From BOKV01 sp041397525 (GTDB lineage: Bacteria; Pseudomonadota; Alphaproteobacteria; Rhizobiales; Rhizobiaceae), in NCBI GenBank assembly GCA_041397525.1, contig JAWKWL010000003.1:186001-250000 (forward strand): a DNA stretch of 64,000 bases. Direction: 5' to 3'. A program made the position numbers and the translations under genes. Below, one piece after another: positions 26,526-36,327 of this stretch (positions are counted from its first letter, which is position 1; each line of letters begins with the position of its first letter). The notes beneath the pieces are model-generated. The model saw only the letters and a list, made by a program, of their open reading frames with translations, had not been told where the DNA came from and made no database searches.

Positions 26526-27263
26526 TCATTCGTCGTCGCAGGGCCAGCTTTCCGGCGGGATGATGCCTTCGGGGAGCAGCGTGCCTGCATTTCCGCAAGA
26601 CATTTCCACCTGCCACTGGTTGAGGCCGACAGCTTTTGACAAGTCCACGTCCTCAAGCCGTGTACGGTAGAGATAGGCACCGGTGAAATCGATCGAACTC
26701 TGGTACTTCGCTTCGCGGAAATCCGCACGCGCCAGATTGGCATAGCGAAATCCGGTGCCCTCGATATTCGCCTTGGAAAATATGGCCCTTCCCAGTTCTG
26801 ATTTCTGGAAATCGACATTGCTCAGATCAGCGCCGGTAAAATCTGCCCGCTGCATCTCGGATTTCACGAAAGTTGCACCAGTCAGGTTTGTGCCTGCAAA
26901 GGAGGTGCGGAAGCCGACAGCCTTCTCAAAATTGGCGCCTGCAGCCTTTGATGCATCAAGCATGGAACGGACCAGTGTGGCCTTGGAAAAATCAGTCTTT
27001 TCAAACGATGCACCGCGCAGGTCCGTTGAGGTGAAATCCGCGTCACCCAGATTTGCTCCGCTCAGATCGCTTCCCTCCAGGATGAGGTTGCGCTTGCGGC
27101 AACCACTCCAGTCAACGCCGGCACTCGGTGTGCTGTCGCATTCCGCGGCACTTGCAGCATCCGCTGAGACTGGTGCAATTGCGATCATCCCCAGACTCGC
27201 AAGGGCAAGATGCATGGCCAGTGCAGCCGTTGACGATGATGCAAGGGTGCCAAAATGTCTCAC
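26526..27263 (-). CDS. Secreted pentapeptide-repeat protein
   Basis: Product of about 245 residues with an N-terminal signal-like hydrophobic segment (residues 11-38, ending near SADAAS) and about 25 A(D/N)Lxx-type pentapeptide repeats between about 60 and 215 (for example LSGANLGDADFTSTDLRGAS). Such repeats fold as a right-handed quadrilateral beta-helix. A cysteine-containing tail (MSCGNAG, WPCDDE) follows, and two N-terminal Cys flank DWSG. The GTG at 27263 follows GGGAGAGAC; longer in-frame starts lack a good site. It lies 19 bases after the glycosyltransferase gene in the same direction, so the two are probably cotranscribed. Function is unknown. Confidence 0.85.
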   Translation of the reverse strand: MRHFGTLASSSTAALAMHLALASLGMIAIAPVSADAASAAECDSTPSAGVDWSGCRKRNLILEGSDLSGANLGDADFTSTDLRGASFEKTDFSKATLVRSMLDASKAAGANFEKAVGFRTSFAGTNLTGATFVKSEMQRADFTGADLSNVDFQKSELGRAIFSKANIEGTGFRYANLARADFREAKYQSSIDFTGAYLYRTRLEDVDLSKAVGLNQWQVEMSCGNAGTLLPEGIIPPESWPCDDE

Positions 27264-27282
27264 ACGTCTCTCCCGTTCCTGG

Positions 27283-29265
27283 TTACGGGGCCATGCGTCG
27301 ACTCCCGTCAATATCCTCTCCGGAAAACTCCGGATTGCCAGTATCAAGCGTTACTCCTGTGATATTGGCATGATGTGCCCAGTTTGAAAGCCCATGCGTT
27401 GTTTTTTCCCACTTGAACGGGTCTGTGGCAAGTTGAAACAGCGCCCGCCACCCCGCAATCGAGATCAGCAACCAGTATGCTGGCAGGGTCAGCAGGTAAA
27501 AACCGGATTTGCGCCAGCCGCTGCGCATGCGCACTGTCAGCACAAGTGCTGCATAAGTCGTGTATCCGGCTGCAAGGTTGAAAAATGTCAGCCAGGTAAT
27601 TGCCAGTCCAAATGCGCTGAGCGGCTTTCCCTGGGCCAGGGAGAATGCCTGCCAGCATACGTGGATGAGGAAAGCGGGATGTATGAGCATCGAGATCACG
27701 ATGGCAGTAATGACGAGATGGAACATTGCCGTATTCATCGGCCCCAGTTCCCGCGTCGTCCGTGCTGGATCGCGCATGTGCACGAGGACGGTCTGCAACC
27801 AGCCCTTGAGCCATCGTGTCCTCTGTTTCAGCCAGACATCAAGGACAGGAGGGGCTTCCTCAAGTGTTGGCGCGGAAATTGTACCACAGGAATAGCCAAA
27901 CCTTGCCATGCGGATTCCAAGATCAGCATCCTCGGTGACATTGTACGGATCCCAACCTCCGAGCCTGCGTAGTGCCGCCATACGAAAATGGTTTGATGTT
28001 CCGCCAAGCGGGATCGGCGCATTCAGGTATTCAAGTGCTGGCAGCATGCCAAGGAATTGCGCATGATATTCGATGGCGAACATCGAGGTCAGCCAGTTCT
28101 GCCGGTGATTGTGGATGACCAGCGGCGCCTGCAGGCAGGCTAACCTTGCGTCGCCCTTGCGAAACTTCACCCAGGCCTGCTGCAATTGTTGCGGATGCGG
28201 TCTGTCTTCGGCATCATAGATCACGCAATATTCGCCGCTGCACAAGGGCAGCGCCCACGCCAGCGCCTTTGGCTTGGTCTTTGGTTGTGCTTGCGGGCAG
28301 ACCAGCAGACGAAAGCCGTGAGGAAGATTTGTCCGTCGGATGGCGTTTATCGTGTCCCGATCGTCCTCCTCGCAGATCAACAGGATCTCGCGTCGCGTCC
28401 GCGGCCAGTCGATCCTGTCCAGAGCCGCGACGAGTTCATTGATCTGGCCCGCTTCCCGATACAGTGCCACCATGACCGAATAGACGGGATGTTCTTCTGG
28501 CGCGATCTTCCGACCCTGCAAGTGACCCGTGGCTGCATGCGGTGCGACATGGTCCAGTAACACGATCAGCAGTGAACGCAGCACGATAATGGCGAAATAG
28601 AATACCGATAGCAGCAGTCCGCCCACCGCCAGTGTTGACGCAGGCAGGACAGCGAGAAGTACCGCAAAGACGAAGGCCAGGGTAGCCATCCATCCGACTT
28701 GCCCTCTTGTTAGGCGAACAGCGGCTGAATACTCGGGAAACTCCCGCTGTAATCCGTGGACCGCATGATCGAGGAATGCTTCGCGGCGGTTCTCAAAAAC
28801 GGCCAGGCGCAGCGTGTCGGCCGGGCAGAAGATTGTAGCACGGAATCGCCCTGGCATCTGCTGCTCTTGTTCGGCAATCTTCAGGTATCCAACGATTTGC
28901 GGAGCGATAAACAGTCTGCGCCGATTGTTCTCCAAGGCGATGATGGCCGGATTGCCAAGCCCGGCTTCCGTATCCGTCAGCCCGGCAGGATCCGGCCCGT
29001 GCGCCAAGAATTCCGCGCCGAGATGATCGGCCAGCGCGGATTCATAGGCATCACGGCTCAGAATGCCTCGTGCGATAAGTATCTCGCTGGCAATTGTTCC
29101 CGGACGCAACCGGGAGATTCTTGCTGCTGCCTCCAGAAGCTTGTCATCAATTCCAACGGCAGGCAGAAATGAAATGTCTGCTGGCAGCCTGCCTGGCGCG
29201 ACAGCTGAAGACCGCACAACACGGTCAGCAAACTTGCTGCCTGCAAAATGTTCCCCGATACCCAT
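27283..29265 (-). CDS. Membrane glycosyltransferase (GT2) with an N-terminal GspE/MshEN-like domain
   Basis: Processive-type family 2 glycosyltransferase of 660 residues. Residues about 45-170 resemble the type II secretion GspE N-terminal fold (ASEILIARGILSRDAYESAL), often seen ahead of such enzymes and linked to ligand sensing. Two membrane helices follow (about 210-255). The GT-A domain has EEDD, DAEDRPHP (metal-binding DxD), TEDADLG (catalytic Asp) and QRTRWLKGW (the QxxRW product-binding motif). Four to five C-terminal helices complete the channel. The ATG at 29265 is chosen; upstream in-frame sequence looks non-coding. The polysaccharide product is unknown, and no other polysaccharide genes are nearby. 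Confidence 0.88.
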   Translation of the reverse strand: MGIGEHFAGSKFADRVVRSSAVAPGRLPADISFLPAVGIDDKLLEAAARISRLRPGTIASEILIARGILSRDAYESALADHLGAEFLAHGPDPAGLTDTEAGLGNPAIIALENNRRRLFIAPQIVGYLKIAEQEQQMPGRFRATIFCPADTLRLAVFENRREAFLDHAVHGLQREFPEYSAAVRLTRGQVGWMATLAFVFAVLLAVLPASTLAVGGLLLSVFYFAIIVLRSLLIVLLDHVAPHAATGHLQGRKIAPEEHPVYSVMVALYREAGQINELVAALDRIDWPRTRREILLICEEDDRDTINAIRRTNLPHGFRLLVCPQAQPKTKPKALAWALPLCSGEYCVIYDAEDRPHPQQLQQAWVKFRKGDARLACLQAPLVIHNHRQNWLTSMFAIEYHAQFLGMLPALEYLNAPIPLGGTSNHFRMAALRRLGGWDPYNVTEDADLGIRMARFGYSCGTISAPTLEEAPPVLDVWLKQRTRWLKGWLQTVLVHMRDPARTTRELGPMNTAMFHLVITAIVISMLIHPAFLIHVCWQAFSLAQGKPLSAFGLAITWLTFFNLAAGYTTYAALVLTVRMRSGWRKSGFYLLTLPAYWLLISIAGWRALFQLATDPFKWEKTTHGLSNWAHHANITGVTLDTGNPEFSGEDIDGSRRMAP

Positions 29266-29343
29266 AAACCTGCTAAACCGCCCCGGTGTTGTGGCAATTT
29301 CCTGGATTGTGGGTCCCTTGATCCTACAGGCATAACGAGCAAA

Positions 29344-30219
29344 ATGCGAATCAAAATGGAAATGATGAAATATTCCCGTATTGCTTGTTTTTGGGCGCTG
29401 GCATTTGTCGGCTCTGCCCTGTTGCCTGCCCACGGGTCACAAGCTGCGAGCGTTACCATTCCCAACTTCTGGGATCCCGGCGAACGGCTTACCAAACCCG
29501 ATATTGACGGTCTGCCCCGATTGCGTTTCCTCACAACCACGGACTTCCCGCCGTTCAATTTCATTGACCGCAACCGCCACCTTGCGGGTTTTCACGTTGA
29601 TCTGGCCCGCGCCATCTGCGCCGAACTGGGCATACTGCCCAAATGCCAGATCCAGGCCCTGCCCTGGGATGAACTGGAGACGGCGATGAAGAAGGGCGAG
29701 GGAGAGGCAATCATCGCAGGGCTGGAGATCACTCCGGAGACTGTTTCAAAATTTGTGTTCTCAAGAACCTATCTGCGGATACCGGCAAGGTTTGTCGTGC
29801 GCCGCGACGAGACTTTCGCCGAACCGGTCACCAATGCCCTGCGCGCCCGCAAGACGGGCGTCATTGCGGGTTCGCGCCATGCGGACTGGTTTGTGAAAAC
29901 CTTTCCGCGCCTGCAAAGCCTGAGCTTTCCGACCCGCAAGGACGCACTTGACGCATTGCAATCCAAAAAGGCCGACGCGGTGCTCTCAGACGCCGTCTCG
30001 CTATCATTCTGGCTGCAGTCGGAGGCATCGGCAGATTGCTGTGTCTTTGCCGGCGGTCCTTATCTGTCCGATGCAGATTTCGGCAATGGCATGGCAATAG
30101 CGTTTGCCAAGGGCAATCCCGATCTCGTCAACGCAACCAATTACGCGCTCAAGGAAATCAACGACAAGGGTATCTTCGCAGAACTCTATCTGCGCTACTT
30201 CCCGCTCGGCCTGTACTGA
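29344..30219 (+). CDS. Periplasmic solute-binding protein of the amino-acid (SBP_bac_3) family
   Basis: 291-residue protein with a signal peptide (hydrophobic core about 10-28, cleavage after HGSQA). The type II periplasmic-binding fold has FLTTTDFPPFNFIDRN near the start of the mature domain, FHVDLARAICAELG next, and GVIAGSRHADW at the hinge. No ABC permease or ATPase genes are adjacent, so it may be an orphan receptor, feed a transporter elsewhere, or act in signalling. It diverges from the glycosyltransferase (78 bases) and converges with the sterol-desaturase-like gene. Confidence 0.87.
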   Translation: MRIKMEMMKYSRIACFWALAFVGSALLPAHGSQAASVTIPNFWDPGERLTKPDIDGLPRLRFLTTTDFPPFNFIDRNRHLAGFHVDLARAICAELGILPKCQIQALPWDELETAMKKGEGEAIIAGLEITPETVSKFVFSRTYLRIPARFVVRRDETFAEPVTNALRARKTGVIAGSRHADWFVKTFPRLQSLSFPTRKDALDALQSKKADAVLSDAVSLSFWLQSEASADCCVFAGGPYLSDADFGNGMAIAFAKGNPDLVNATNYALKEINDKGIFAELYLRYFPLGLY

Positions 30220-30223
30220 AGCC

Positions 30224-31024
30224 CTACTTGCGAAACGGTACCATCAAGGCCCAGTCGAGGCGTTCCGGACGGTGGTCCTGCCATTCCTTCAGGCCGATCT
30301 GCATGCCTTCATGGCCAAGTTTTGGCTGGTCGACATAGGTCGCGAAAATCCGGTCCCAGATCGACAGGTTGAAGCCGTAATTCGAATCGGTTTCACGCAC
30401 TTCAGTGGAGTGGTGCACGCGGTGCATGTCCGGCGTCACGATCACAAGCCTGAGCCATCGATCCAGCCACAGCGGCAATTTCAGGTTTGAATGGTTGAAC
30501 ATGGCGCCACCATTCAGCACGATTTCAAAGATCAGCACCGCAGCGGCAGGCGCACCTATTGCCAGCACGACAGCATACTTCCAGGCCATGGACAGCACTA
30601 TTTCCAGAGGGTGAAACCGCACTGCCGTAGTCACGTCAAAATCGGTGTCGGAATGGTGCATCCGGTGGATGCGCCAGAACAATGGTATCTTGTGCGATGC
30701 CAGATGTTCAAGCCAGACTGCGAAATCCAGAACCAGGAATGATACGACAATTGCCAGCCATGCCGGAGCGGACATGACGTTGAAAAGCCCGTAACCATTT
30801 TCTGCTGCCCACAACGCGCCGCCAACAGCTGCAGTCTTGAAAACCAGCCGAACCAGCAGTGAATCAAGCAATACCAGCGCCCAGTTGGTGAACCAGCGCT
30901 TCATCTTCACCGGTTTTGGATCGCGGCGCGGTGCCAGCACCTCCAGCAACGCCAGTATCAGGAAAAGGCCGACAAAAACGGCCAGCCGCGTCTGTGCTTC
31001 ACTCAAGGATCCTGCCTCCGACAA
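30224..31024 (-). CDS. Sterol desaturase / fatty acid hydroxylase superfamily protein
   Basis: Integral membrane di-iron enzyme. The 266-residue product has several hydrophobic segments and three histidine boxes: HLASH (107-111), HRMHH (120-124) and HRVHH (near 203-207). A further His cluster (FNHSN) is usual in this superfamily. Bacterial members modify hopanoids, carotenoids, ornithine lipids or fatty acids; this one cannot be assigned. It stands alone, converging with the solute-binding protein gene and 99 bases after the TerB-like gene in the same direction. Confidence 0.9.
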   Translation of the reverse strand: MSEAGSLSEAQTRLAVFVGLFLILALLEVLAPRRDPKPVKMKRWFTNWALVLLDSLLVRLVFKTAAVGGALWAAENGYGLFNVMSAPAWLAIVVSFLVLDFAVWLEHLASHKIPLFWRIHRMHHSDTDFDVTTAVRFHPLEIVLSMAWKYAVVLAIGAPAAAVLIFEIVLNGGAMFNHSNLKLPLWLDRWLRLVIVTPDMHRVHHSTEVRETDSNYGFNLSIWDRIFATYVDQPKLGHEGMQIGLKEWQDHRPERLDWALMVPFRK

Positions 31025-31123
31025 ATATGCAAACTTGCCGGTAAATGACTATTGGCAGGATCCTGTGAAAGCAACGACGCCAAGCGCCGCAGCCTTCAAC
31101 ATGTCGTCATTGTCGTGTGAGTT

Positions 31124-31534
31124 TCAGATCACCTGGTGGCGTGCGCGCGCTCCGCGTTCGATAGCAGCACAAGCGAGCCGGTCAAGGTTGAAGCGGTCGC
31201 GCAGCAATTGCAGCAGCCGCAATTCCTCCTGCTCGATATGGAGGTCAGCCGCAGCAACTTCCACAGCCAGCGCATAGGCTGTTTCATGTAGTTTCTTGGG
31301 CAGCACTTCAAGCGCATTGTCGAGAATCTGGTCGAGACCATCATCTTCCTGGAGGATTTCCGAGCACCGCGAGGCCGCCATCACCAGATTGTCGGTCTTG
31401 TAGCCCTCGAATACCGGCAGCGTCTTGATGATATTGCCCATCTTGGCAAGCTCGCTGTCTGTCATGGAGCGGTCGGCGGCAGACATGGTGACCATGATGT
31501 GGATCAGGGCGTCGTGAGGGGAGGGCTTGGCCAT
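31124..31534 (-). CDS. TerB-like (tellurite resistance fold) protein
   Basis: 136-residue helical protein of the TerB superfamily. The repeated acidic metal-binding pattern appears in ALIHIMVTMSAADRSMTDSE and again in VAAADLHIEQEE, with Asp/Glu clusters in both. The ATG at 31534 (MAKPSPHDAL) is preferred; an in-frame ATG 42 bases earlier would add a basic leader. TerB-fold proteins bind divalent metal and occur in many contexts, so the name should not be read as tellurite resistance. No other ter genes are nearby. Confidence 0.85.
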   Translation of the reverse strand: MAKPSPHDALIHIMVTMSAADRSMTDSELAKMGNIIKTLPVFEGYKTDNLVMAASRCSEILQEDDGLDQILDNALEVLPKKLHETAYALAVEVAAADLHIEQEELRLLQLLRDRFNLDRLACAAIERGARARHQVI

Positions 31535-31719
31535 TTTTGCTGGTTTCCTTGACCGTTTGTCGTGGGAGCGTCTCATGAATCGGTTCGCGCTAACCTATGC
31601 ATTTGATGTTTGGCCTGCAAGTCGCTTGGAATGGCGCCTGCTATGTTCTATTACCCCGGCTGCCATCCGGGTTTTGGTCCGGCAGGCGCATGAACGCAAA
31701 AGCATCCGGACGAAAGAAA

Positions 31720-33395
31720 ATGACAGGCACTTCCACAGCCAGCCCTTCGCGCATTGCCAATCCGCTCGACATCACCGCGGAACTCGTGGCGGCCGCAGAA
31801 AAATGCAATGCCTGGCCATTCGAGGAAGCACGCAAGATCGTGCGCCGATATGAAAAATCCGGCTACCCCGATGAGGTCCTGTTCGAAACCGGCTACGGCC
31901 CGTCCGGCCTGCCCCATATCGGAACATTCGGCGAGGTCGCGCGCACGACCATGGTGCGCCACGCCTTCCGGGTTCTGACCGACGACAAGGTCGCGACGCG
32001 CCTGCTGTGCTTTTCCGACGACATGGACGGCATGCGCAAAATCCCGGACAATGTCCCTGATCGCGCCTTTCTCGAGCCGCATCTGCACAAGCCGCTGACA
32101 TCGGTTCCAAATCCTTTTGGCGGCAATTACGAGAGTTTTGGTCACCACAACAATGCCATGCTGCGGCGGTTCCTCGACACTTTCGGATTCGACTACGAAT
32201 TCGCCAGTGCCACCGACTACTACCGCTCCGGGCGGTTTGACGCGATCCTGCTGCGGGTTGCAGAGCGCTTTCAGGCGATCATGGACATCATGTTGCCGAC
32301 GCTGGGTGAGGAACGCCGCGCCACCTATTCGCCCTTCCTGCCGATTTCGCCAAAGAGCGGGAGGGTGCTCTATGTTCCCTTGAAGAAAGTTGATGCCGGG
32401 AATGGCACAATAACCTTTGACGATGAGGACGGCGAGGAAACCACGCTTGCAGTAACCGGCGGCAAGGTGAAGTTGCAATGGAAGCCGGATTTTGGCGCGC
32501 GCTGGGCAGCCCTCAATGTCGACTTCGAAATGTTCGGCAAGGATCACGGTCCGAACATGGGCGTCTATGACCGCATCTGCGAAGCCCTGGGCGGCCGTGC
32601 GCCCGAGCATTTCGTCTATGAGTTGTTCCTCGATGACAAGGGCGAGAAGATTTCCAAGTCCAAGGGCAACGGTCTTACCATTGACGAGTGGCTCACCTAT
32701 GCGCCGACAGAAAGCCTCGCGCTTTACATGTTCCAGAAGCCGCGCACCGCAAAGAAACTGTTCTTCGATGTGATCCCGCGCGCCGTGGATGAATATTTTG
32801 CGTTCCTCGACGCCTTCAAGCGCCAGGACACTGACCAGCGCCTAGCCAATCCGGTATGGCATATCCATTCGGGCAATCCACCCACCGAGTCGGTGCCGGT
32901 ATCCTTCTCAATGCTGATGAATTTGGTCAGTGCATCGCATGCCCATGAGAAAAGCGTGCTTTGGGGCTTCATCTCGCGCTATGCGCCCGGTGCAACGCCG
33001 CAGACCAATCCAAAGCTCGATGAACTCGCAGGCTACGCCATCCGCTACTACGAGGACTTCATCAAGCCAACAAAGGTTTTCCGCAGCGCAGATGAGGAGG
33101 AGCGTCAGGCGCTCGAACGTGTTTCGCAGGCGCTTGCCGCGCTTCCAGCCTATGCCGATGGTGGCACGATCCAGGATGCTGTTCTCGATGTTGCCCGCCA
33201 GATACCGCGCTTCCAGGACATGAAGAAGAAGGGGCCAGACGGCGGCCCTGGCGTTTCGGTGAGTTTCTTCCAGATGATTTACGAAGTGCTGCTGGGGCAG
33301 GATAAGGGGCCGCGTTTCGGTTCATTCGTGGCGCTTTACGGCATCAGTGAAACCCGCCAGGCTCGTACGGATGCATTGGCGGCAAACTCGCCTGA
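31720..33395 (+). CDS. lysK: Class I lysyl-tRNA synthetase (frameshift in the last few codons)
   Basis: Charges tRNA-Lys; the class I form replaces LysS in most alphaproteobacteria. The HIGH-type signature is HIGT (66-69) and the KMSKS signature is KISKS (about 310-314). The open frame runs on to 33780 with unrelated sequence. Homologues end in ALAGKLA, and that peptide plus a TGA appears in another frame at about 33375-33395. One missing base (GGCCGG read as GGCGG near 33380) explains it, and the length 31720-33395 is one short of a multiple of three. The start is ATG 31720; ATG 31690, with a GGCAGG site, is possible. The error marks the left edge of the damaged block. Confidence 0.9.
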
Positions 33396-33415
33396 TCGGA
33401 TCGGCATTTGCCTGA

Positions 33416-34134
33416 TCAGCCCTGGCCGGGTGCCGTTTCACGCCACTGGCCGAGCCGACCCGATTTCGCCTTCTCGAGCGCCTTTTCCAACACTTCCGAC
33501 CGCACTGCGCCGCCAGCCGGAACTGCCCCAGCCGCGCTCAATCAGCCATTGTGCGATATCGCGGCCCGATATCCGGCAGTCCGTGACAATGATTGCCGGA
33601 CTGGCAGTTGAAGTCTCCGGGCAACGGATCGCATTCCACTGTGCGGAGCCTTATCAACCGTTGAAAAGCTGCTTTCTTAAGGAAATTCCCGCATGGCCAT
33701 TCACCGCCTTCATTTGCCTTGCAAGTGGCCTCCGCTGCCAGCGGCTCTATGCCCGCAATCCGTATCATTGTGTCTCCTGATTTCAGAACCCCCCATGACG
33801 CCACTTCGCTGCGCGGCCGTTGCGGGGAGTTTTACCGGCCGTTGCGGCTGCGGTGGTGGTTCTGCGGCTGGCAAGCGGACAATCATGTCACCCTCCAGAC
33901 TCGGCGGTGGAGATCATTCCCGAGCCCGTCCGCATCTCGGATGTTGCGCTGGAGAGGTTCGGAGAGCTCGCGCTTCGCGGTGACAACCGCTTCCGTTTCG
34001 ATTCAGAGTTAAGGCTCCCATGACATTGGACTGATGCAGCGGCGATGGCGGCAATTCCGGTCCGCCGGCTTGCAGCCAGTAGAGCACTGCAGCGCCAGCG
34101 GTCAGAAACGAAATGCACTGATGAAAATCCGCAT
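33416..34134 (-). pseudogene. ExoI/thermonuclease-like secreted protein, frameshifted
   Basis: Reframed, this is a thermonuclease-family protein of the kind annotated as succinoglycan biosynthesis protein ExoI. It has an N-terminal membrane or signal segment (MRIFISAFRF, then FLTAGAAVLYW), a proline/glutamine-rich linker, then RIAGIEPLAAEATC...GEWPCG and LIRLRTVECDPLPGDF. It ends with GRDIAQWLIERGW, AVPAGGAVRSEVLEKALEKA and a stop at 33416. At least three frame changes are needed, at about 33480, 33810 and 33900. Staphylococcal-type catalytic residues are not evident, as in many rhizobial members. It starts 5 bases after the S24 regulator stop in the same direction. Confidence 0.65.
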
Positions 34135-34138
34135 GCCG

Positions 34139-34892
34139 TTACCCGCATAAAGCCTGCCCAATTGTATCGCTACTGGCTTGCCCGATAATGCAGACCGTCA
34201 CTCCAATTCTTCATTGGCAATGTTTCGGTCAGGATGCTCGGACCGAGTCGATTTCAGTTCCACACCCCTTCGCCGATTTGCGCTGCAGGGTTTCGCCATG
34301 ACTTCGCCCGGACCGCGTGCGAACCACGACCCGATTACCTTTTCGCACGCTTGCTCCCGGTGCCACAATCACCACGTCACCATGCCGGTAAAAAGCGGTA
34401 ACATCAGATCCCCCTGTGACCTGCAGCGCATAGACGCTGTCATGCTCAGCGGTTGGAAACTTGACTTCGTCCCAGCCCTGTCCGGCCGGAAAACCGCCAT
34501 CGTCGAAAAAGCCGCCCCACGCCAGCCTGCGCCATTCCCGGCAGCGAACGCGGCCGGGCGCCTGATTGGCCTTGTATGCGCCGGGCATTGGCGATAGCGG
34601 GCGCGATTGTCCTGATGCAACCTGCCGGCGCTCATCGGTGGGGATCAGTTCCAGAAACTCGTCGATCGAGGTTCCTGTTGCTTTCAAAGCCTTCGCAATC
34701 GACTCGGTGGATGGCCAGCGCAGGCGCCCGGCACCGGAGGCAGCACCTGCTCCACTACCGGAACCGCCGCCGGCGGCGCGTTTCGATTTGTTGAAACTCT
34801 GGTCGGATCAAGCCCCGGCTGCCCCGCGCCAGTGCAGACGCTGTCATCCGTGGCGTTCAGCCAGTGCATCTATTGCGGCCAAACCCCTTCAT
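34139..34892 (-). pseudogene. S24/LexA-like peptidase-domain transcriptional regulator, frameshifted
   Basis: Reframed, the protein starts MKGFAAIDALAERHG and has an HTH region (AGLDPTSFNKSKR). A Gly/Ser/Ala-rich linker and RLRWPSTESIAKALKATGTS follow, then the S24 domain: GWDEVKFP, DSVYALQVTG, FYRHGDVVIVAP and KGNRVVVRT, with the C-terminal EHPDRNIANEELEW. This matches a chromosomal family of rhizobial S24 regulators rather than LexA itself. Frame changes are needed near 34275, 34330, 34600, 34800, 34845 and 34880. The catalytic Ser/Lys of autocleaving relatives cannot be judged because indels fall in that region. No phage genes are adjacent. Confidence 0.65.
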
Positions 34893-34917
34893 GGGACAAC
34901 GCCCAGCCGACCTCCCT

Positions 34918-35605
34918 TTATCCCTCCTTGTCCCGTCCAGAGAAGTATTCCTTTTCTTGTAGCGACAGGAGATGCAAGAGAGTCCAGCGTTGCGGCAAAC
35001 TTAAGTTGCGCTGAAGGCCGGTCTGTCACTGCTATCATGGCGTCAAGCAATTCCAGCCAGTCCTGCCCCAGAACACTTCGCCCTTGTAGACATAGGCTGG
35101 GGCACCAGCTCATCGGCGGCGATTGCAGCTTGCGTATTTTCGACGCGTGCTGAAACGGCTTCCTCACCTCGTGAGGCTGCCAGGATATTGACCGCGTCAA
35201 AACCGCGTCCGATAGCGATTCCCCTATCACTGCTTCATCCGAAATGTCAAGATCGCCGCCCACCGCCCTTTTTGGGTTTTTCATAAAGGAAATCAGCCGG
35301 ATTGGCGCCAGCCTGCCTGGGCTGCGACGCAAAGATTGCGCGCTCCGGATGCCGGAAAATGCGCCGGACGCAATTGAAGGTTTCGCCCGCGGAACTGCCT
35401 ATGCGTTACAATTCAACAAGCCGGTAGCGTTGCCGGGTCTCGCTGCGCTGGCCAAGTGGCCTGGCGCTGGGCCGCTTACCGCCTGCCAGAATGAAAGGAC
35501 GGAACCGCACCTGGCGCCCCTGCTGCTGGCAATTTCGAGAACAGCGATGGCCCAGATACACAAGGGCAAAGATGCCGTGAAGAAGTAGTCGATTGTGCCT
35601 GCCAT
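34918..35605 (-). pseudogene. 2-hydroxychromene-2-carboxylate isomerase / DsbA-fold protein, frameshifted
   Basis: Reframed, it begins MAGTIDYFFTASLPFVYLGH and continues VRFRPFILAGG, LGQRSETRQRYRLVELQR, GFDAVNILAASRGEEAVSAR and NTQAAIAADELV. It then reads GAPAYVYKGEVFWGQDWLELLD and ends LLHLLSLQEKEYFSGRDKEG. This is the kappa-class GST-like isomerase family; in naphthalene degradation the enzyme is NahD, but most chromosomal copies are uncharacterised. At least five frame changes are needed. The start at 35605 and stop at 34918 are clear, and it runs into the S24 gene 26 bases later. Confidence 0.7.
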
Positions 35606-35684
35606 GGTTCTCCTTTGAAACCCGCTGCGATGTTGCATGGCTGCCGCGAGGCCGCGCGTCAGCGGTCCGTGATATCGAACAACC

Positions 35685-36327
35685 ATGAATGATGATCTTA
35701 ACCGCGACCTGAGCCCACAAAGCCACTTCTCGCTCGCGCTTCCCTATGCGTTGAAAGACGCAGAACAGTCGCTCGCCCTGTATCGCGACTGGGCGGAGAG
35801 CTACGATGCTACAATGCTGGATGGCCTTGGCTATCTGACGCGGCTTTGACCGCCGCTCTTCTGTTGCGTTTCCTGCCGGATCAGGACACTGCAATTCTCG
35901 ATGTCGGAACAGGCACCGGGCTTGCAGGTGCGAACTTGCCGCACGCGGGTTCAACTGCATTGATGGCATCGACATCTCTCCGCAAATGCTTGGCGTGGCG
36001 GGATCGTAATCTATCGCAACCTCGTCGAGCGGATCCGACCGCGGCCGTTGCCTGAAGCTACGCCGGACGCCCGCCTATGAACAACGATGATCGCGCCAGC
36101 ACATTCCCCATGCCTGTCGGCGCACAATGCCTGGATGAGTTGATGCGACGCGGGCCGGGCGGCGTGCCTGCACCATTCATGGCGACGTGTATGATCCAGT
36201 GGCTTTTCGCGCTGGCTGGAGGAAACAATTCCATCCGTCACTTTACGCGGCGGAACTATCGCGACAGCGTTACGCCGGAAGGTCTCTATCTCGTCGGCGC
36301 AAGCTCTGTGAGGTCGAGGCATCATGA
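35685..36327 (+). pseudogene. SAM-dependent methyltransferase, frameshifted
   Basis: Reframed, it starts MNDDLNRDLSPQSHFSLA, with ALYRDWAESYDATMLDGLGY, the SAM-binding motif ILDVGTGTGLAGANLA, then GIDISPQMLGVA, RIYRNLVEAD and GAQCLDELMR. RDSVTPEGLYLVG and KLCEVEAS follow before TGA at 36325. The length of about 214 codons fits a small class I methyltransferase. The stop overlaps the next gene's start (ATGA at 36324-36327), so the original operon structure is preserved despite the indels. The substrate is unknown. Confidence 0.65.

Noticed and set aside
31124..31534. Tellurite resistance function for the TerB-like gene
   Set aside because: Only the fold is recognisable and no other ter genes occur; the name would overstate the evidence.
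31651..32610. 319-codon open frame on the minus strand opposite lysK
   Set aside because: Antisense shadow of the synthetase; no recognisable domain or ribosome binding site.
33396..33780. Extension of the lysK frame by about 130 codons
   Set aside because: The expected C-terminus ALAGKLA plus stop is found in another frame, so the extension is a frameshift artefact and not a new domain.
34139..34892. S24-type regulator as sign of a prophage
   Set aside because: No integrase, structural phage genes or attachment repeats are nearby; the sequence matches a chromosomal rhizobial regulator family.
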